This document shows positions 25,801-35,689 of a stretch of 64,000 bases of DNA, one piece after another. Positions within the stretch are counted from its first letter, which is position 1, and the number at the start of each line of letters is the position of its first letter. Origin of the DNA: Luidia sarsii (lineage: Eukaryota > Echinodermata > Asteroidea > Paxillosida > Luidiidae); the NCBI GenBank assembly GCA_949987565.1, contig OX465111.1:10683202-10747201 (forward strand), in the 5' to 3' direction. A model generated the notes under the pieces. The model saw only the letters and a list, made by a program, of their open reading frames with translations, made no database searches and was not told the DNA's origin. A program made the translations under genes and the position numbers.

Positions 25801-28800
25801 AATTGCAAGACAATGAGTGATGCACTGCCTATCACAACTTACGATGGGTTATCCATCGTAAGTTGAGTTTACGATGCATCGTAAGGCTTTGTGAAATCCA
25901 CCCCTCAAACCCTATCTCTATGAAATTGCTTACAAATAATCCAGTTTTCATTGAGTAGGTCTGTTGAACCATTCTCAAAGGCAGAAAGGTCCTGCCAGAA
26001 TCACAACGGTAATAACATTTTGAGAGAGATTTATTTGTAGTCCTACACTGAAAGCAATCTGGACCATTTCTGTGTTACTTTGTGGCTCTGGTTTGCATCA
26101 CAATGGGAAAATGTTTCCAACATCTCTAAATGACACAATTGATTCAGGCTGCTTCATGCAAGTCTGATCATACCTCTTCTGCAGTGTTCATGTTGTCCTG
26201 CCCAGCTGCGTGGATTGGTGGTAGAGGGCTGACTTGTTTACCAAGCACGCCACCTGCACAATAAATGTAATTCACACACTGGGTTACTTCCTCTTCCTGT
26301 TCAGCTGTCTTAAAACCTTGCACACTGTAGGTCATGCTCTGGGTCTGACTTACATGTAAGTTCCTTTTCTGACATCCACTTCAAAGTTAAGCGTAATCAA
26401 AAATTCAGTTTCTGTAACTATACTGAGATACATTGTAGAGACTATTGTGTATAAAGTTAGTTTTGGGGCTTGTGTAACTCTTGCATGTGTTGGTAGAATT
26501 GGACTTTTGTTATGAGGCCAACCATGAAAATCATTTGACCCATGATGAGACACGGTACATCGTGCAATAAACGTGGAAATGTGCTAACTGCTTGCAATGA
26601 AACATCCCCATTATGTTTCAAACAAGAAAATGTTTGGACAAAGCCTGCACTCAATCTGCAGTTTCGAAAAGTGCCATATGCCACATTCTTAACACATCAT
26701 GAAGTCATATTCACAAGTTTTGTATTGCCACTTACCAGCCTCTGGACTGGAGAATTGTCCATCAAACAAGTTGACAATGTCATTGAAGACTTCTTCTACA
26801 TCACGATCACAATCCACCTGAAAAAAAGTATTACCACAAGGTTTAAAACATGATTTCATGCTCACGCTTATATATCCCACTGACAATTGCATGTACATCA
26901 TTAGTGTTGAAACAATTTTTGAGAAAATTACTGCAAAAAATAGGGAAAAAGGATAACTTGATAATACACAAGTAACCCAACAGCATTTAAGATTTTACAA
27001 ATCTATATATATGCTTTTGCTGTAGTATGAATTTATATAATTTCAATGATTCAATGACAGAGCAACTCATACATTTTTGTGCATACATGCATTATGAGTC
27101 ATTTTGGCACTTTGATAATCATCGAGGGTTAGGGAAAATCATCTTGAGACTACTCCATGTCATTTGAAGGTAAAATGGCTCCATGTATTGGCTAGTCAGT
27201 TCATCTTCAAATGTAATTAGCTGCTAAATTAATGTAAACCCCAATCAATATATGAGTTAGAACCGGTTCCTCAAAACACAAAGAAAAACATAAGATTTAA
27301 TAAAAAACAAAAGGAAGGCATTCGGCATGGTTTTACGGATGCCACCATGAACTTGGAAGGTTCAACTTGTACATGCACTTTTTAATGGGGTCTTTATTTT
27401 TCTTCAATGCATTGATAAAGTATACTAAATCATAATGCTGTTTTGGCAGTTTGACTGTCATTTATGTGGCAATAGGATGTATGAAAGTACTCAAAGTACT
27501 CAAAGTACTCAAACGAATAGGCCTACCATGTACCTACCTGTTTGAGTAAGCCTGCCTTTTCAAACTGCTCGACAATGCTTGGTATGGCCTGCTTGAAGTA
27601 GGCCACTCTGTTGGCTATGCCCGTGTCTGTGTCGTCTACCCTAGTGCTTGTGCTGATACGATTCTCCAGACGGAACTTGAGTCGCAGTTCATCGCAGCAC
27701 AGGTACAGGACAAGGCACGGTGCCCCAAACTGACGGACAAAAAGCATACAGTATCTCTCAATCAAGACTAACCATCCAAACATCTCAAAGTTCAGGTCTG
27801 AATACTAAGTTCTTGTTTTCAACAGCAAACAGTATTTGACTCCAAATGGACTGCCTTGTACTGTTCTGTTTGAAAGATCTGTTTGATGTCAAAGTTTGAG
27901 GTATAAAGACCTTCAGTTCTACAGTCATTAATAAAGAACAAATGTGTGACCTTTTGTTGAACTGGAGACCTCTAGCCAAGAGTAGGACATTCTCCTTAAT
28001 AGTGCACTTAGTGATAATCTCTCACTTCAAGGGTGAGAAAATACTGGCACAGTAATTCACAAGTCTTGGGTTGAGGTTCCAGGTCAACAAATTTCAAGTT
28101 TTCTTTTAATTAATTAATTAATTAATTAATTAAAAAAACCATCACTTCGTTCTTTGGGTTGCCTGAAGAGTTTTTGTGCAATAGGCTGTATCTGGAGTGA
28201 GAACCAATGCACAGAGCACTGATCCTAATCCTAAGCTGTGCAACAAATGGCTTTCTTCTGAGGCCAAGAATAGTCCAACATGCATAAGAGTCAATATCTA
28301 GGCAAAGGGTGATGCCCAAACCAAGTTACATGTACACTGTACCTATACCATGGCAGCATGACAAAACCAAGCAAGTTGAGATCAGTTTCTAGTAATCAAG
28401 CCACAGCCAGTCAGTTAGTGTTACCTGTGCCTTAAATGCCTCAATCTGTTGTGTAGTTCGAGGGAAGCCTTCAATGATAAACCCCTGGATGTCCGACTGC
28501 TTCCTCAGTTTACTCTCAATCTTTGCCTGCACTATCTCAAGGGCAGTCTCCTGTAGATTAAACAAAACACACACATGTACATGAAAGTATAACACATTGT
28601 GATTGAGTGACCATAGCTCAAGCATGCTAAGGGAATTTCCTTTTACAGTCTTGGGCAATGTATGACTTGTGATTGAGTAGTGCTCTTCTACATAAATTGA
28701 GCTGCTATGAGTACAAAGTGTACATCTCTAAAAGTTATTTCACACAAAGAAGAATGAGAACATCTTGACACATCAATGAGTGTTGTGAATTTGAGGAGAA

Positions 28801-31800
28801 TGTTCCATCCCAAGTTCATAACTTTTGAACATGAGATATAAGATCCTTTAAATAAGTTTGATCTATTTTGGTTAGCTTTATAAAAATCTTCAGCCTCTGA
28901 CATTTAGGGTCTTTTTTTCTCATCTAATCTTATACACATGAAAGGCTTTAATATGAACATGAAGTATCCCCTAATAAGAAGCACAGTGGGCGAAATTTTG
29001 AACATGTTTCTCTCAAAATACCGATAAATTTGAAAAAAATTGGCAAAGAAAACTTTGACTGGACTAGGACTTGAACCCGAGACCTCTGGAATAACATACC
29101 AGCGCTCTTTGACCTGAGCTATCCAGCCCTTAGATGGTGGCCTTCCCAAATAGCCAACTAGTCTTTGCCGGTGTGGGGGCGCCAGTCAGAAGCAATTCAA
29201 CCAAATATCGATACCTGAGATGAGGTCACTATATTGTACGACAGACAAAATGTATTTGAGAGAATCAGCAGCAAGGAGCATTTGGTTCATGGGTCTTACA
29301 TCAGGCAGTAGTTGTCCATTCAGCACCAGCCCAGCCAGTTCCTTCCATCTGCCCTCAGTACTCTTCTTGATCTTCCGCCTCACCAAGTGCCCCACGGATA
29401 TGTGCAGATAGCCGGTGCAGTGCTGGGCTAGGCGCTGGCTAAGCTCTGTCTTGTTGCTGCCAGGTCCCCCTGTGCAAGCCAATGAGATCACATCAATGCA
29501 GGGATCCACATACATACCAGTCGCCTGGCTGCTAATGGCCACTAAGGTAACCCTAACTTTCCCAAATCCTACAAAATCCTATTGTCCTAGTGTAGGAATG
29601 TGTAGGATTGAGGGCATGTGGTAGTTGATGCACTGTAGAAATTTGCAGGATTGAGGACATGTGCAGTTTTTTTTCAATTGATGAAAATGTAGGATCCAGG
29701 TTAAAAGGCCCAATGTGATGGAGGGCACTTGGTAGCAAAAATATACATTATCACAAAAAGGAGTAGGTACCAATGGTCCAGGGAGACACTGTTGGACTGT
29801 CAGGTTTGGGGCTTTTAACTGAAGGATTGTAGGGTTGTGCAGGATTCTGGTCATGTGCTAGAAACGAGTGGTGGGTGCACCAGTGATCTGGATCTTGAAT
29901 GAGTCATGACAAAGGACAAGACAATAAAACACCAACGCAGCAATAATTATAGTGTAGTGTTATCTCGTATGTCGTATAAGATGTAGGGTCACTTCTTTCA
30001 AAGTCGGGGTTCACCAATAATGGATTGAGAGCATTGAAGGATGAATCGAGACGATTGACACCATTTGACGCGCAAGATCACTTCGTGAATAAATTTCACA
30101 CTGCTGTAAACTCAGCAGCTCCGTCCTCTCTTCATGCCCAACAATCTCTAACTGCCTTCTTATCTTAACGTGAACAATATCTATTAATTAATCTTGTTAT
30201 TATTGCTTATTCTAGGAAGTAAATATTATGATAGATCACACGCTGGCGCTCATGCATATCACACGCTGGCACTCACGCATGCCAGCGTGATCACGCGTAC
30301 AGTTGGACAAGTTGAACAATATTTAATGGTCCAATTATCATCAATAAATTAACTCTAATCGACATATCCCTACAACTGTGTACACTTTGCACAATTCGAT
30401 CTAAAGACGACATTACTGAGAGCTTACCAATGACAAAGATGAATTTGGCTGGACAGTGTGGCACAGGCTCTTTAGTTTCTACTCTGGGTGATGTAGTGAT
30501 GGGAGGTAAGGGACTGGTGCGCTTCATTCCCATTGGCACCTCTGAAACAATACAAGACACCAGTAACAAGCAAATATTACCAATCCTCCTGACTGCAACA
30601 AACACATACTGTACATTGGAGTAACATACATTAGATGGCTCATTGTCCAATTCTGTGTGGTCATGTTACAAGGACTTTTCACACTGCTGTTCAACATAGA
30701 ACCGGATGGATCCCTGAGATTTTGTTTTACCCTTTTCATACAAGTTTTAACACTGGGTCTACCTGGGTAGGACGACATAACCGGGTCAAAATCAATCCTG
30801 GTTGAGAGTGTAGGAGCCAGGGTTGAAAACCTCAACCCGGTTTGAAACTGCAATAGGTGAGTTGAACGTAACACAGTTCACATATAAGGTGGTTCATGAA
30901 AAGCGTGTTGTGAATGTTACGTCTCTCCGACCCAGTTCAAAAAATTGCCACGCTCAACTGGGACAGATCCGAGTTGGTTTCAACACGGATCAAAAAGAAG
31001 GAGATAGTGTGAAAAGGCCTGTAGTCATGTACACACTAATCCGTTTTTCACATTTTCCGTCATTGCTTTTAATAAATCAATGCATGAGACCCATTCAACA
31101 CGTTCAACCCACCACAGCAAAAATGCAAACTGCTAACTGATGAGAATGAACCTAAAATATTCAAATTCTGAAAAGTAAGATGATTGACATAATGACAGTT
31201 TCATCTCTGTAGGACTTTTCACTACTAGTGTTATTACCCTTTTCAAGGGTAAATTGGCAGCTAGGATAAAAAAAAATATGAAGGGAGAGATATAATACGA
31301 CACAATAGCAAAAGACAGATGGTACAAACTGATAGCAATTGCCTCTGCTGTATCTATTTGAACAGATCTGTCCACTTTCACAGTTAAACAACTTACCTGT
31401 TGTGAATGTCGGTTCCCGCTCTATACGAGCCTCATGGGAGGCAATTGGGGGCAAGGGGGCTTGACCTTTGACCCCATCCACAAAGGTGTTCCATCGGACA
31501 GTCTCAGAGCTGGTGTCTTTGACCTTGTTCAGGCATTCTAGCATGTAGTCCACATGGTTCCCTGGCTTGTGGTACATCAGACCAGTCATGAGACTCTAAG
31601 GTAATCACAAGGGAAAGCATAAACACAAATAAAAAATGGCCCAGGTGTATTGGGATGATGCACAATGATGTATGTATTTATTATGTTATGCTGAACCTGC
31701 TGAGCCCTATGCCACAGTACTAGTAAACGTTACACAGAAGCCTATGGGGAAAAAAGCATAGTTATCTGTGGGGTTCCGGTCGGGAGAGCAGCAGCCCAAG

Positions 31801-33628
31801 TAGAACCCCACAGTTCTGGGGGTACTTCTGACATACAAAATTATCCACATGGTCTTGCCGCTGATTATCGCTCAGAATTGATTTCCCTATGTGGACGTTG
31901 TTCTAATTCTTTGAGATCACTTTGATCATCATCAACCTTCTACTGTTCTAGTTAACCCTTGGACCTGATACGTGTGCTACTACTTATTAGATACAAGCTT
32001 ATTTTAGTAAAGTCGCATGAATACCCCCTATACTCTGGAACAAACTACATATACCACATAACTACTACCAGCGCTAGTTGCGGTAACCGTAACCCTCATC
32101 CTCCCGAAGGTCGGAGACCTGAGGGTTACGGGAACGTATGTACAAAATTATAGCGAGGTTTTTGTTTTTACCATTTTGGAAACACCACTGTCCCGATCGC
32201 CCCCTTTTTCCACCCTTTTGAAAATCGCCACACACAATCTAAGGACATGCACTTGATCCCAAATGTATACTGAATGTGATCAGAATGTGGTCATCGTCCT
32301 GTGAAGAGCCGACTGGTACTGTATACAACCATGGATATGCGCGCGCACCACGAGTGTGGACTGTTATTGCGAAACAGCAAATAACCGTCGTGCGGGATAT
32401 ACGTCACGAGACTAAGCGCTGATTGGTCGAGGCGCCAGGTTCGGATTCCGAACCTGGCGGAGACGTTGACGGGACATTTACAGACAGTATTTTGGTGAGT
32501 TTCTGCCCGTTTTTCGGAAAAGTATTTTACCCACGATGTTTTGAGTTATCTGATCACATTCAGTATACATTTGGGATCAAGTGCATGTCCTTAGATTGTG
32601 TGTGGCGATTTTCAAAAGGGTGGAAAAAGGGGGCGATCGGGACAGTGGTGTTTCCAAAATGGTAAAAACAAAAACCTCGCTATAATTTTGTACATACGTT
32701 CCCGTAACCCTCAGGTCTCCGACCTTCGGGAGGATGAGGGTTACGGTTACCGCAACTATACCAGCGCATATTCATAAACACCTATTCCCTTGACCAGTTC
32801 AAGAAAACACACCTTTTTAATTCATAATTAAGTTCCACACAAGATCAGTTGTCGGTCGAGGGAGGTGCGCACCATCTTATTACTTGCATGTTTAACAATT
32901 TGTTAGCATTGTGTTATTGTGTTGTGGTATTTGCTAAAATGCTAATTGTTCTAATTTGTATTTGAAGACAGACACTCAGACAGTGCTAATTGCTATGGTG
33001 CACTTAGAAACAGCCGTATTCAAAGTGCTTTATAAAATATAATAATAAATTAATATAATATTAATACTATTACATTTTAGTATTACTACAAAATACTAGT
33101 ATTACAAAGTATGTATACTAAAGTATTACTACTACTACTAGTATTAGTACTAGTACTACTACTACTAGTACTAGTACTAGTACTAGTAGTAGTACTAGTA
33201 CTAAGTAGTAGTAGTAGTAGTACTTCTACTAGTAGTACTAGAAGTAAGTAGTAGTACAGTACTAGTAGTAGTACTGTACTAGAAAGTAGAAGTAGTAACT
33301 CAGTCATATTATTTCTATTTATTTGCAATATTTATTACAATACAATAGTCAATACTCAATACAAACAGTACAAATTATTGACGGCAATGGAAGTGTTTTA
33401 CTTTCATTCATTGATCAGGGGAGCACTGATCCTGGTGTACAGGGTTTTAGCTAAAGTTCGATACATTTGCGGGTGAATAAGTAAATCAAAACAGTGAGTC
33501 GTGCATTGTCCGGAAAATGGGCAAGAATTACGATCACAACGTAAACAAATCTACCGAAGGCTTACCTCGAAAAGTTGCGGAATCTCCCGCTTCGATAAGT
33601 ACGTTTTAGTGTCGTCCTTGGAAGTCAT
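11629..33628 (-). CDS. AK5-like: Triple-domain adenylate kinase (AK5-like; sea urchin sperm flagellar AK type), 22 exons
   Basis: Exons (5' to 3', minus strand): 33566-33628, 31397-31595, 30428-30541, 29300-29469, 28425-28550, 27538-27729, 26736-26817, 26174-26253, 25009-25057, 24679-24749, 23702-23774, 23157-23204, 21986-22060, 21445-21519, 19158-19226, 18211-18410, 17470-17586, 15584-15775, 14636-14750, 13622-13899, 12683-12880, 11629-11706. They join in one frame from ATG to TAG (2664 nt, 887 residues) with GT/AG borders. The N-terminus ([18 protein letters not shown]) matches AK5 and resembles an RIIa/Dpy-30 docking region. Three AK domains follow, with P-loops at residues 126-133 (GGPGSNKT), 508-517 ([10 protein letters not shown]) and 704-711 (GGPGSGKK). 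The enzyme family interconverts ATP+AMP and 2 ADP. An acidic Glu/Lys linker (about 316-495) separates domains 1 and 2. Human AK5 has two AK domains; a triple-domain AK is known from sea urchin sperm flagella, so a ciliary role is inferred. Domains 1 and 3 carry altered motifs. Confidence 0.95.
11870..12165. repeat. Tandem repeat (about 62 bp x 3) with inverted AACGGATTCCATGA units
   Basis: The segment GCCCGTAAGCACAGAATTAT followed by GCCGTAACGGATTCCATGA recurs three times at 11995-12160 with small changes. An inverted copy of TCATGGAATCCGTTA lies at 11870-11890. It sits in the last intron of the AK gene, downstream of exon 21. Confidence 0.7.
14636..18410 (-). CDS. AK domain 2 exons (canonical catalytic domain)
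   Basis: Exons 16-19 encode residues 496-703. All AK1/AK5-type motifs are intact: [10 protein letters not shown] (508-517), the AMP-binding stretch [22 protein letters not shown] (584-591), RLLKRAE (621-627), the LID arginine in GRVDD (630-634) and the KKRL arginine (642). This is the domain most likely to carry activity. Unlike domains 1 and 3, its P-loop is not interrupted by an intron. Exon 17 begins only about 17 bases from the end of a large minisatellite. Confidence 0.93.
15996..17452. repeat. Minisatellite, about 27-29 bp unit, 1.45 kb
   Basis: About fifty degenerate copies of GGACTGTAGTTGCAGG plus AGGTCATATGAGA or AGGTCATATGGGG, in alternating long and short forms. The array sits in the AK intron between exons 17 and 18 and ends about 17 bases from the exon 17 splice donor. 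All three frames are open over parts of it, which is a by-product of the repeat. Confidence 0.95.
18621..19097. mobile_element. TA-flanked DNA element, full copy (TIR CACCGATCCAGTAGG)
   Basis: Inverted ends CACCGATCCAGTAGGCC and GGCCTACTGGATCGGTG, with TA just outside both ends. No transposase frame, so it is non-autonomous. It carries an 88-base retro-insert at 18755-18842. It lies in the AK intron between exons 15 and 16. Confidence 0.8.
18755..18842 (-). mobile_element. 88-bp Penelope-like mini-insertion with 14-bp target duplication
   Basis: CACTTTTCGTTGTG occurs on both sides (18741-18754 and 18843-18856). Read on the minus strand the insert begins CTAGGATCGAAACGTC and ends TTGCAACATTTTTGTATAT, the terminal repeat of the local Penelope-like family. 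The paralogous element at 9551-9951 has the same site once (CGCTTTTCGTTGTG) with no insert. Confidence 0.85.
19921..21280. mobile_element. Penelope-like terminal repeat split by the hAT element
   Basis: AATTTAGTGGGCCTGAC before the hAT joins GTTTCGATCCTAGCAGGACC after it, restoring the repeat seen elsewhere. The repeat itself is flanked by TATTTTCTTTTT on both sides (about 19909 and 21278), compatible with its own target duplication. Confidence 0.75.
19942..21233. mobile_element. Non-autonomous hAT-type transposon, 1292 bp
   Basis: Perfect 14-bp inverted ends CAGTGTTATAGCTA/TAGCTATAACACTG and a perfect 8-bp target duplication GGCCTGAC (19934-19941 and 21234-21241). The 8-bp duplication and CAGTG ends are typical of hAT elements. 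Only short frames inside, no transposase. It is inserted in a Penelope-like terminal repeat within the AK intron between exons 14 and 15. Confidence 0.92.
21445..25057 (-). CDS. Acidic inter-domain linker exons
   Basis: Exons 9-14 of the AK gene (with exons 8 and 15 flanking) are 48-75 nt each and encode a low-complexity Glu/Asp/Lys/Ala linker with no recognisable fold. Exons 12, 13, 14 and 15 are all symmetric (start and end in phase 1), so any can be gained, lost or skipped without shifting the frame. Exons 13 and 14 are both exactly 75 nt and align as V-E--V-K-EA---GD-G---E, which suggests one is a copy of the other. Confidence 0.85.
22165..22310. repeat. Dispersed repeat with CTTACGATGCATCGTA core, copy A
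   Basis: CACAAAGCCTTACGATGCAT, CCCATCGTAAGTT and ATTGTCTTGC-ATTGATC occur in the same order, inverted, at 25786-25908. It is in an AK intron. Confidence 0.65.
24105..24475. repeat. Tandem array of about 44-bp Penelope/hammerhead-like units
   Basis: Six units of GCAGAATGCCTTTGAGAAAG followed by GTCCAGCTAGGATCAAAACG and TCAG, in head-to-tail order on the plus strand. They are preceded by one unit in the opposite orientation (24149-24186), giving a fold-back. It lies in the AK intron between exons 10 and 11. Confidence 0.85.
25786..25910. repeat. Dispersed repeat with CTTACGATGCATCGTA core, copy B
   Basis: An inverted relative of the copy at 22165-22310; see that entry for shared words. It also contains AACTTACGATGGGTTATCCA, itself an imperfect palindrome with TATCCATCGTAAGTT. 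Confidence 0.65.
27538..30541 (-). CDS. AK domain 1 exons (altered P-loop)
   Basis: Exons 3-6 of the AK gene encode residues 88-288. The P-loop reads GGPGSNKT: the lysine (K132) is kept, but N131 and T133 replace two glycines of GSGKG. The AMP-site motif is IIEGFPR (E209 replaces the usual Asp). The LID region keeps arginines in RLENR and RVDD and in the following NRV. The intron between exons 3 and 4 falls inside the first P-loop glycine codon. Residual or changed activity is possible; loss of activity is not shown by sequence alone. Confidence 0.9.
28104..28133. repeat. (TTAA)n microsatellite
   Basis: About seven uninterrupted TTAA/TAAT units followed by A6, in the AK intron between exons 5 and 6. 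Confidence 0.9.
29037..29205 (-). mobile_element. tRNA-derived SINE, copy 3
   Basis: On the minus strand: GGCTGGATAGCTCAGGTCA, GGTCTCGGGTTCAAGTCC and AGTCAAAGTTTTCTTTGCC. Inserted in the AK intron just upstream of the exon 4 donor side (exon 4 begins its donor at 29299). Confidence 0.8.
30671..31020. mobile_element. MITE with AGGACTTTTCACACT ends
   Basis: Inverted ends AGGACTTTTCACACT (30671-30685) and AGTGTGAAAAGGCCT (31006-31020), one mismatch apart, with further partial pairing inside (ACCGGGTC, CAACCCGG). No coding potential. In the AK intron between exons 2 and 3. Confidence 0.75.
32077..32756. mobile_element. 680-bp fold-back MITE with 208-bp arms
   Basis: The arms at 32077-32284 and 32549-32756 are near-perfect inverted copies; the ends are GTTGCGGTAACCGTAACCC and its complement, flanked by TA on both sides. 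The loop holds a second perfect hairpin, CGCCAGGTTCGG-att-CCGAACCTGGCG (32433-32459). Non-coding, in AK intron 1. Confidence 0.92.
33060..33300. repeat. (TAC/TAG)n trinucleotide microsatellite
   Basis: Interrupted runs of ACT/AGT (TAGTAGTAGTAC, TACTACTACTAG) over about 240 bases in AK intron 1. The Ser/Thr/Leu-rich open frames across it are artefacts. Confidence 0.9.
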
Positions 33629-35345
33629 GCTGACCTAGATGCTCGACCTCCCTCAGATGAAATTTGCAGCCAATTTCTCGGCAGTGTTTTGTTCGCTCTT
33701 TGGCGCAGATTTTGCCTACAAATTATTGAAGAACCTCGAACAGGTGGTTGATTGAGTACAGTCGTCATGCACGTTTCTAGGCAAACATCACGATCTGTTG
33801 ACTTTTCGCTGGTACTCTTTCCTGTCATGCGGTTCATGGTGCGTGATGTGTGACAGACACCAGTCAATAGTGCATTCAGCGCTCGCTGTGCGTTACTGCC
33901 ACAGTACAGTTGTCAAGGGGCCAAAATGCATGGCATAAACCAAACGCTGATACCATACAGAATGCATAGAGAAATAATATTTACTTACTCCTCCATGCTG
34001 ATACATACAAATTCATCCGAGAAATTAGGGGTATCTTTTCATAGGGATAAGAATTTACGGAAAAAATAAAATTCAATATCATTCCATGTTCCTTGATGTC
34101 AAGAGTGACTGGAATATTAAAGCAAACCAAAGTTACCGCAGTCAAAACCTACCTGGACAAAAACAATTAATTTGCCTAGGAAATCTCGAAGCATGACTGT
34201 TGTGCACAACTTGATTGGTCCGATCTGCCACACATTTTCTCACGCGACAGCAAGAATTTTCCCCCTAGTGAAGTCCAATAAAAGAATTACTCAATCTAAA
34301 TTCCTCATCATGCCACGATACTTTTTATAGTTATACCTGTTAAAGTAATGCCCCTTATTGTTGTTGTTTTTTTCTCCTTAAGAAATCAACATTCTTGGGC
34401 CATAAAAATGGCACCCATTATCAAATTGAGCTTATTATATAGTAACGGAGATATCAGCCAAATAATGACGAAATTGGATAAGGTCGACCTCAACAAACAC
34501 GCTTGATTCGGCTGGATACAAGCCAAGATGAAAATTACTGACTGCAGGAATTAAAGCGGCCAAACGCTTAGGCCTACAGTTCCAAAAACTGAATGGAATT
34601 ATTACACGGGTCGATCTGTGTGGCACGATTTATGGTCGGCAATATTCGGGTACGTCACTTTCTTTAACATTATATTCCACGGTTGCTTTTTCTAAACCTT
34701 CTGGTGTGAGAAAAGGATATGCCGGGACGGCGAAAAATAAAATGAATTTTCAATTAGAAGTTAAGTTGATGGCGATAAGCCCAGACCCCATATTATTTAT
34801 TCCTATAGGCTTAAAAACTATTCACGGCCTATTTCGTCAGTTCATGAAGCGTGCATATAATATTATTATTATTCAATCAATGACAGAAAAAAATGACACA
34901 GCACAACATGTTTTACAATAAAAAAATAGCCGCTTTTATTCAAGGTCATTGCTTGTTACATCTAAATTCGTATGAATAACATCAGGGAACGAATTAGCTT
35001 GCAGTGTCTCTTCTGATTTTGTGTTATGATCATGAATACCCGTCAACAAAGATTATGGATCAAGTGAGAACAGTTACTTTTAACAGTTGTACTCATACCC
35101 CGTCAAAGTAAAAAAAAAAATGTATGCACGTTGCTGATTGGTTGCTGTACTTGTCGGCGCGCGCAGACTACCAATGATTTCCTTCGTGGGTCATGTCCAT
35201 GCGGCGCATTTTTTTTTACACCGCAGCCTAGGGGTTTTCGCTGTATTCGTGCAAATCCGCGCTTGTGGAGGTCAGCTCTCCATAGCTATTATCTTCTAAA
35301 ATTGTGTTAAATTTCCGAGTTAGTTTCCCTTCAATTTTGAAAAAC
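33629..35345. other. Intergenic region 5' of the AK gene
   Basis: Expected to hold the AK promoter. No other exon recognised. No convincing TATA box near the AK start. Confidence 0.4.
33773..33786. promoter_or_regulatory. Possible X-box (RFX site) upstream of the AK gene
   Basis: GTTTCTAGGCAAAC lies about 145 bases upstream of the AK start codon. It fits the ciliary X-box consensus RYYNYY(1-3)RRNRAC with one mismatch. RFX factors drive many ciliary genes, so the position suits a flagellar kinase. Weak evidence, given the degenerate motif. Confidence 0.25.
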
Positions 35346-35349
35346 AAAT

Positions 35350-35555
35350 AGCAAAGAAAATATTGACGGGATCAGAACTTGAACCTGAGAGCTCTGGTTT
35401 TGCATACCAGCACTCTAACCATTTCAGTTATCCAGCCCTTAGATGGTGGCCTTCTCAAATAGTCAACTAATCTTTGCCAGGGTGGTGGCACCAGTAACAA
35501 GCATTCAACCATTAACTGTCGTTCATTCAAATGCAGAAAACCAATTGTTGCAAAT
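35350..35555 (-). mobile_element. tRNA-derived SINE, copy 4
   Basis: A diverged minus-strand copy: box B region GCTCTCAGGTTCAAGTTC and the body AATCTTTGCC...CATTCAACCATTAACTG on the plus strand. It lies next to the Penelope-like element. Confidence 0.7.
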
Positions 35556-35689
35556 CTGGTTACAGCTGTTCATGGATTTAGCTGGATTTAAGTCAAACAA
35601 ATGAAAGAAAAAGTGACTGGGAACTTTTGGAACATTAAAAAAAAAATCAGAGGTTTTCCTTTAATTTGCTTTACCAAATATTTATATTT

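Noticed and set aside
33086..33328. Open frame rich in Leu, Ser and Thr
   Set aside because: Product of the (TAC/TAG)n microsatellite.
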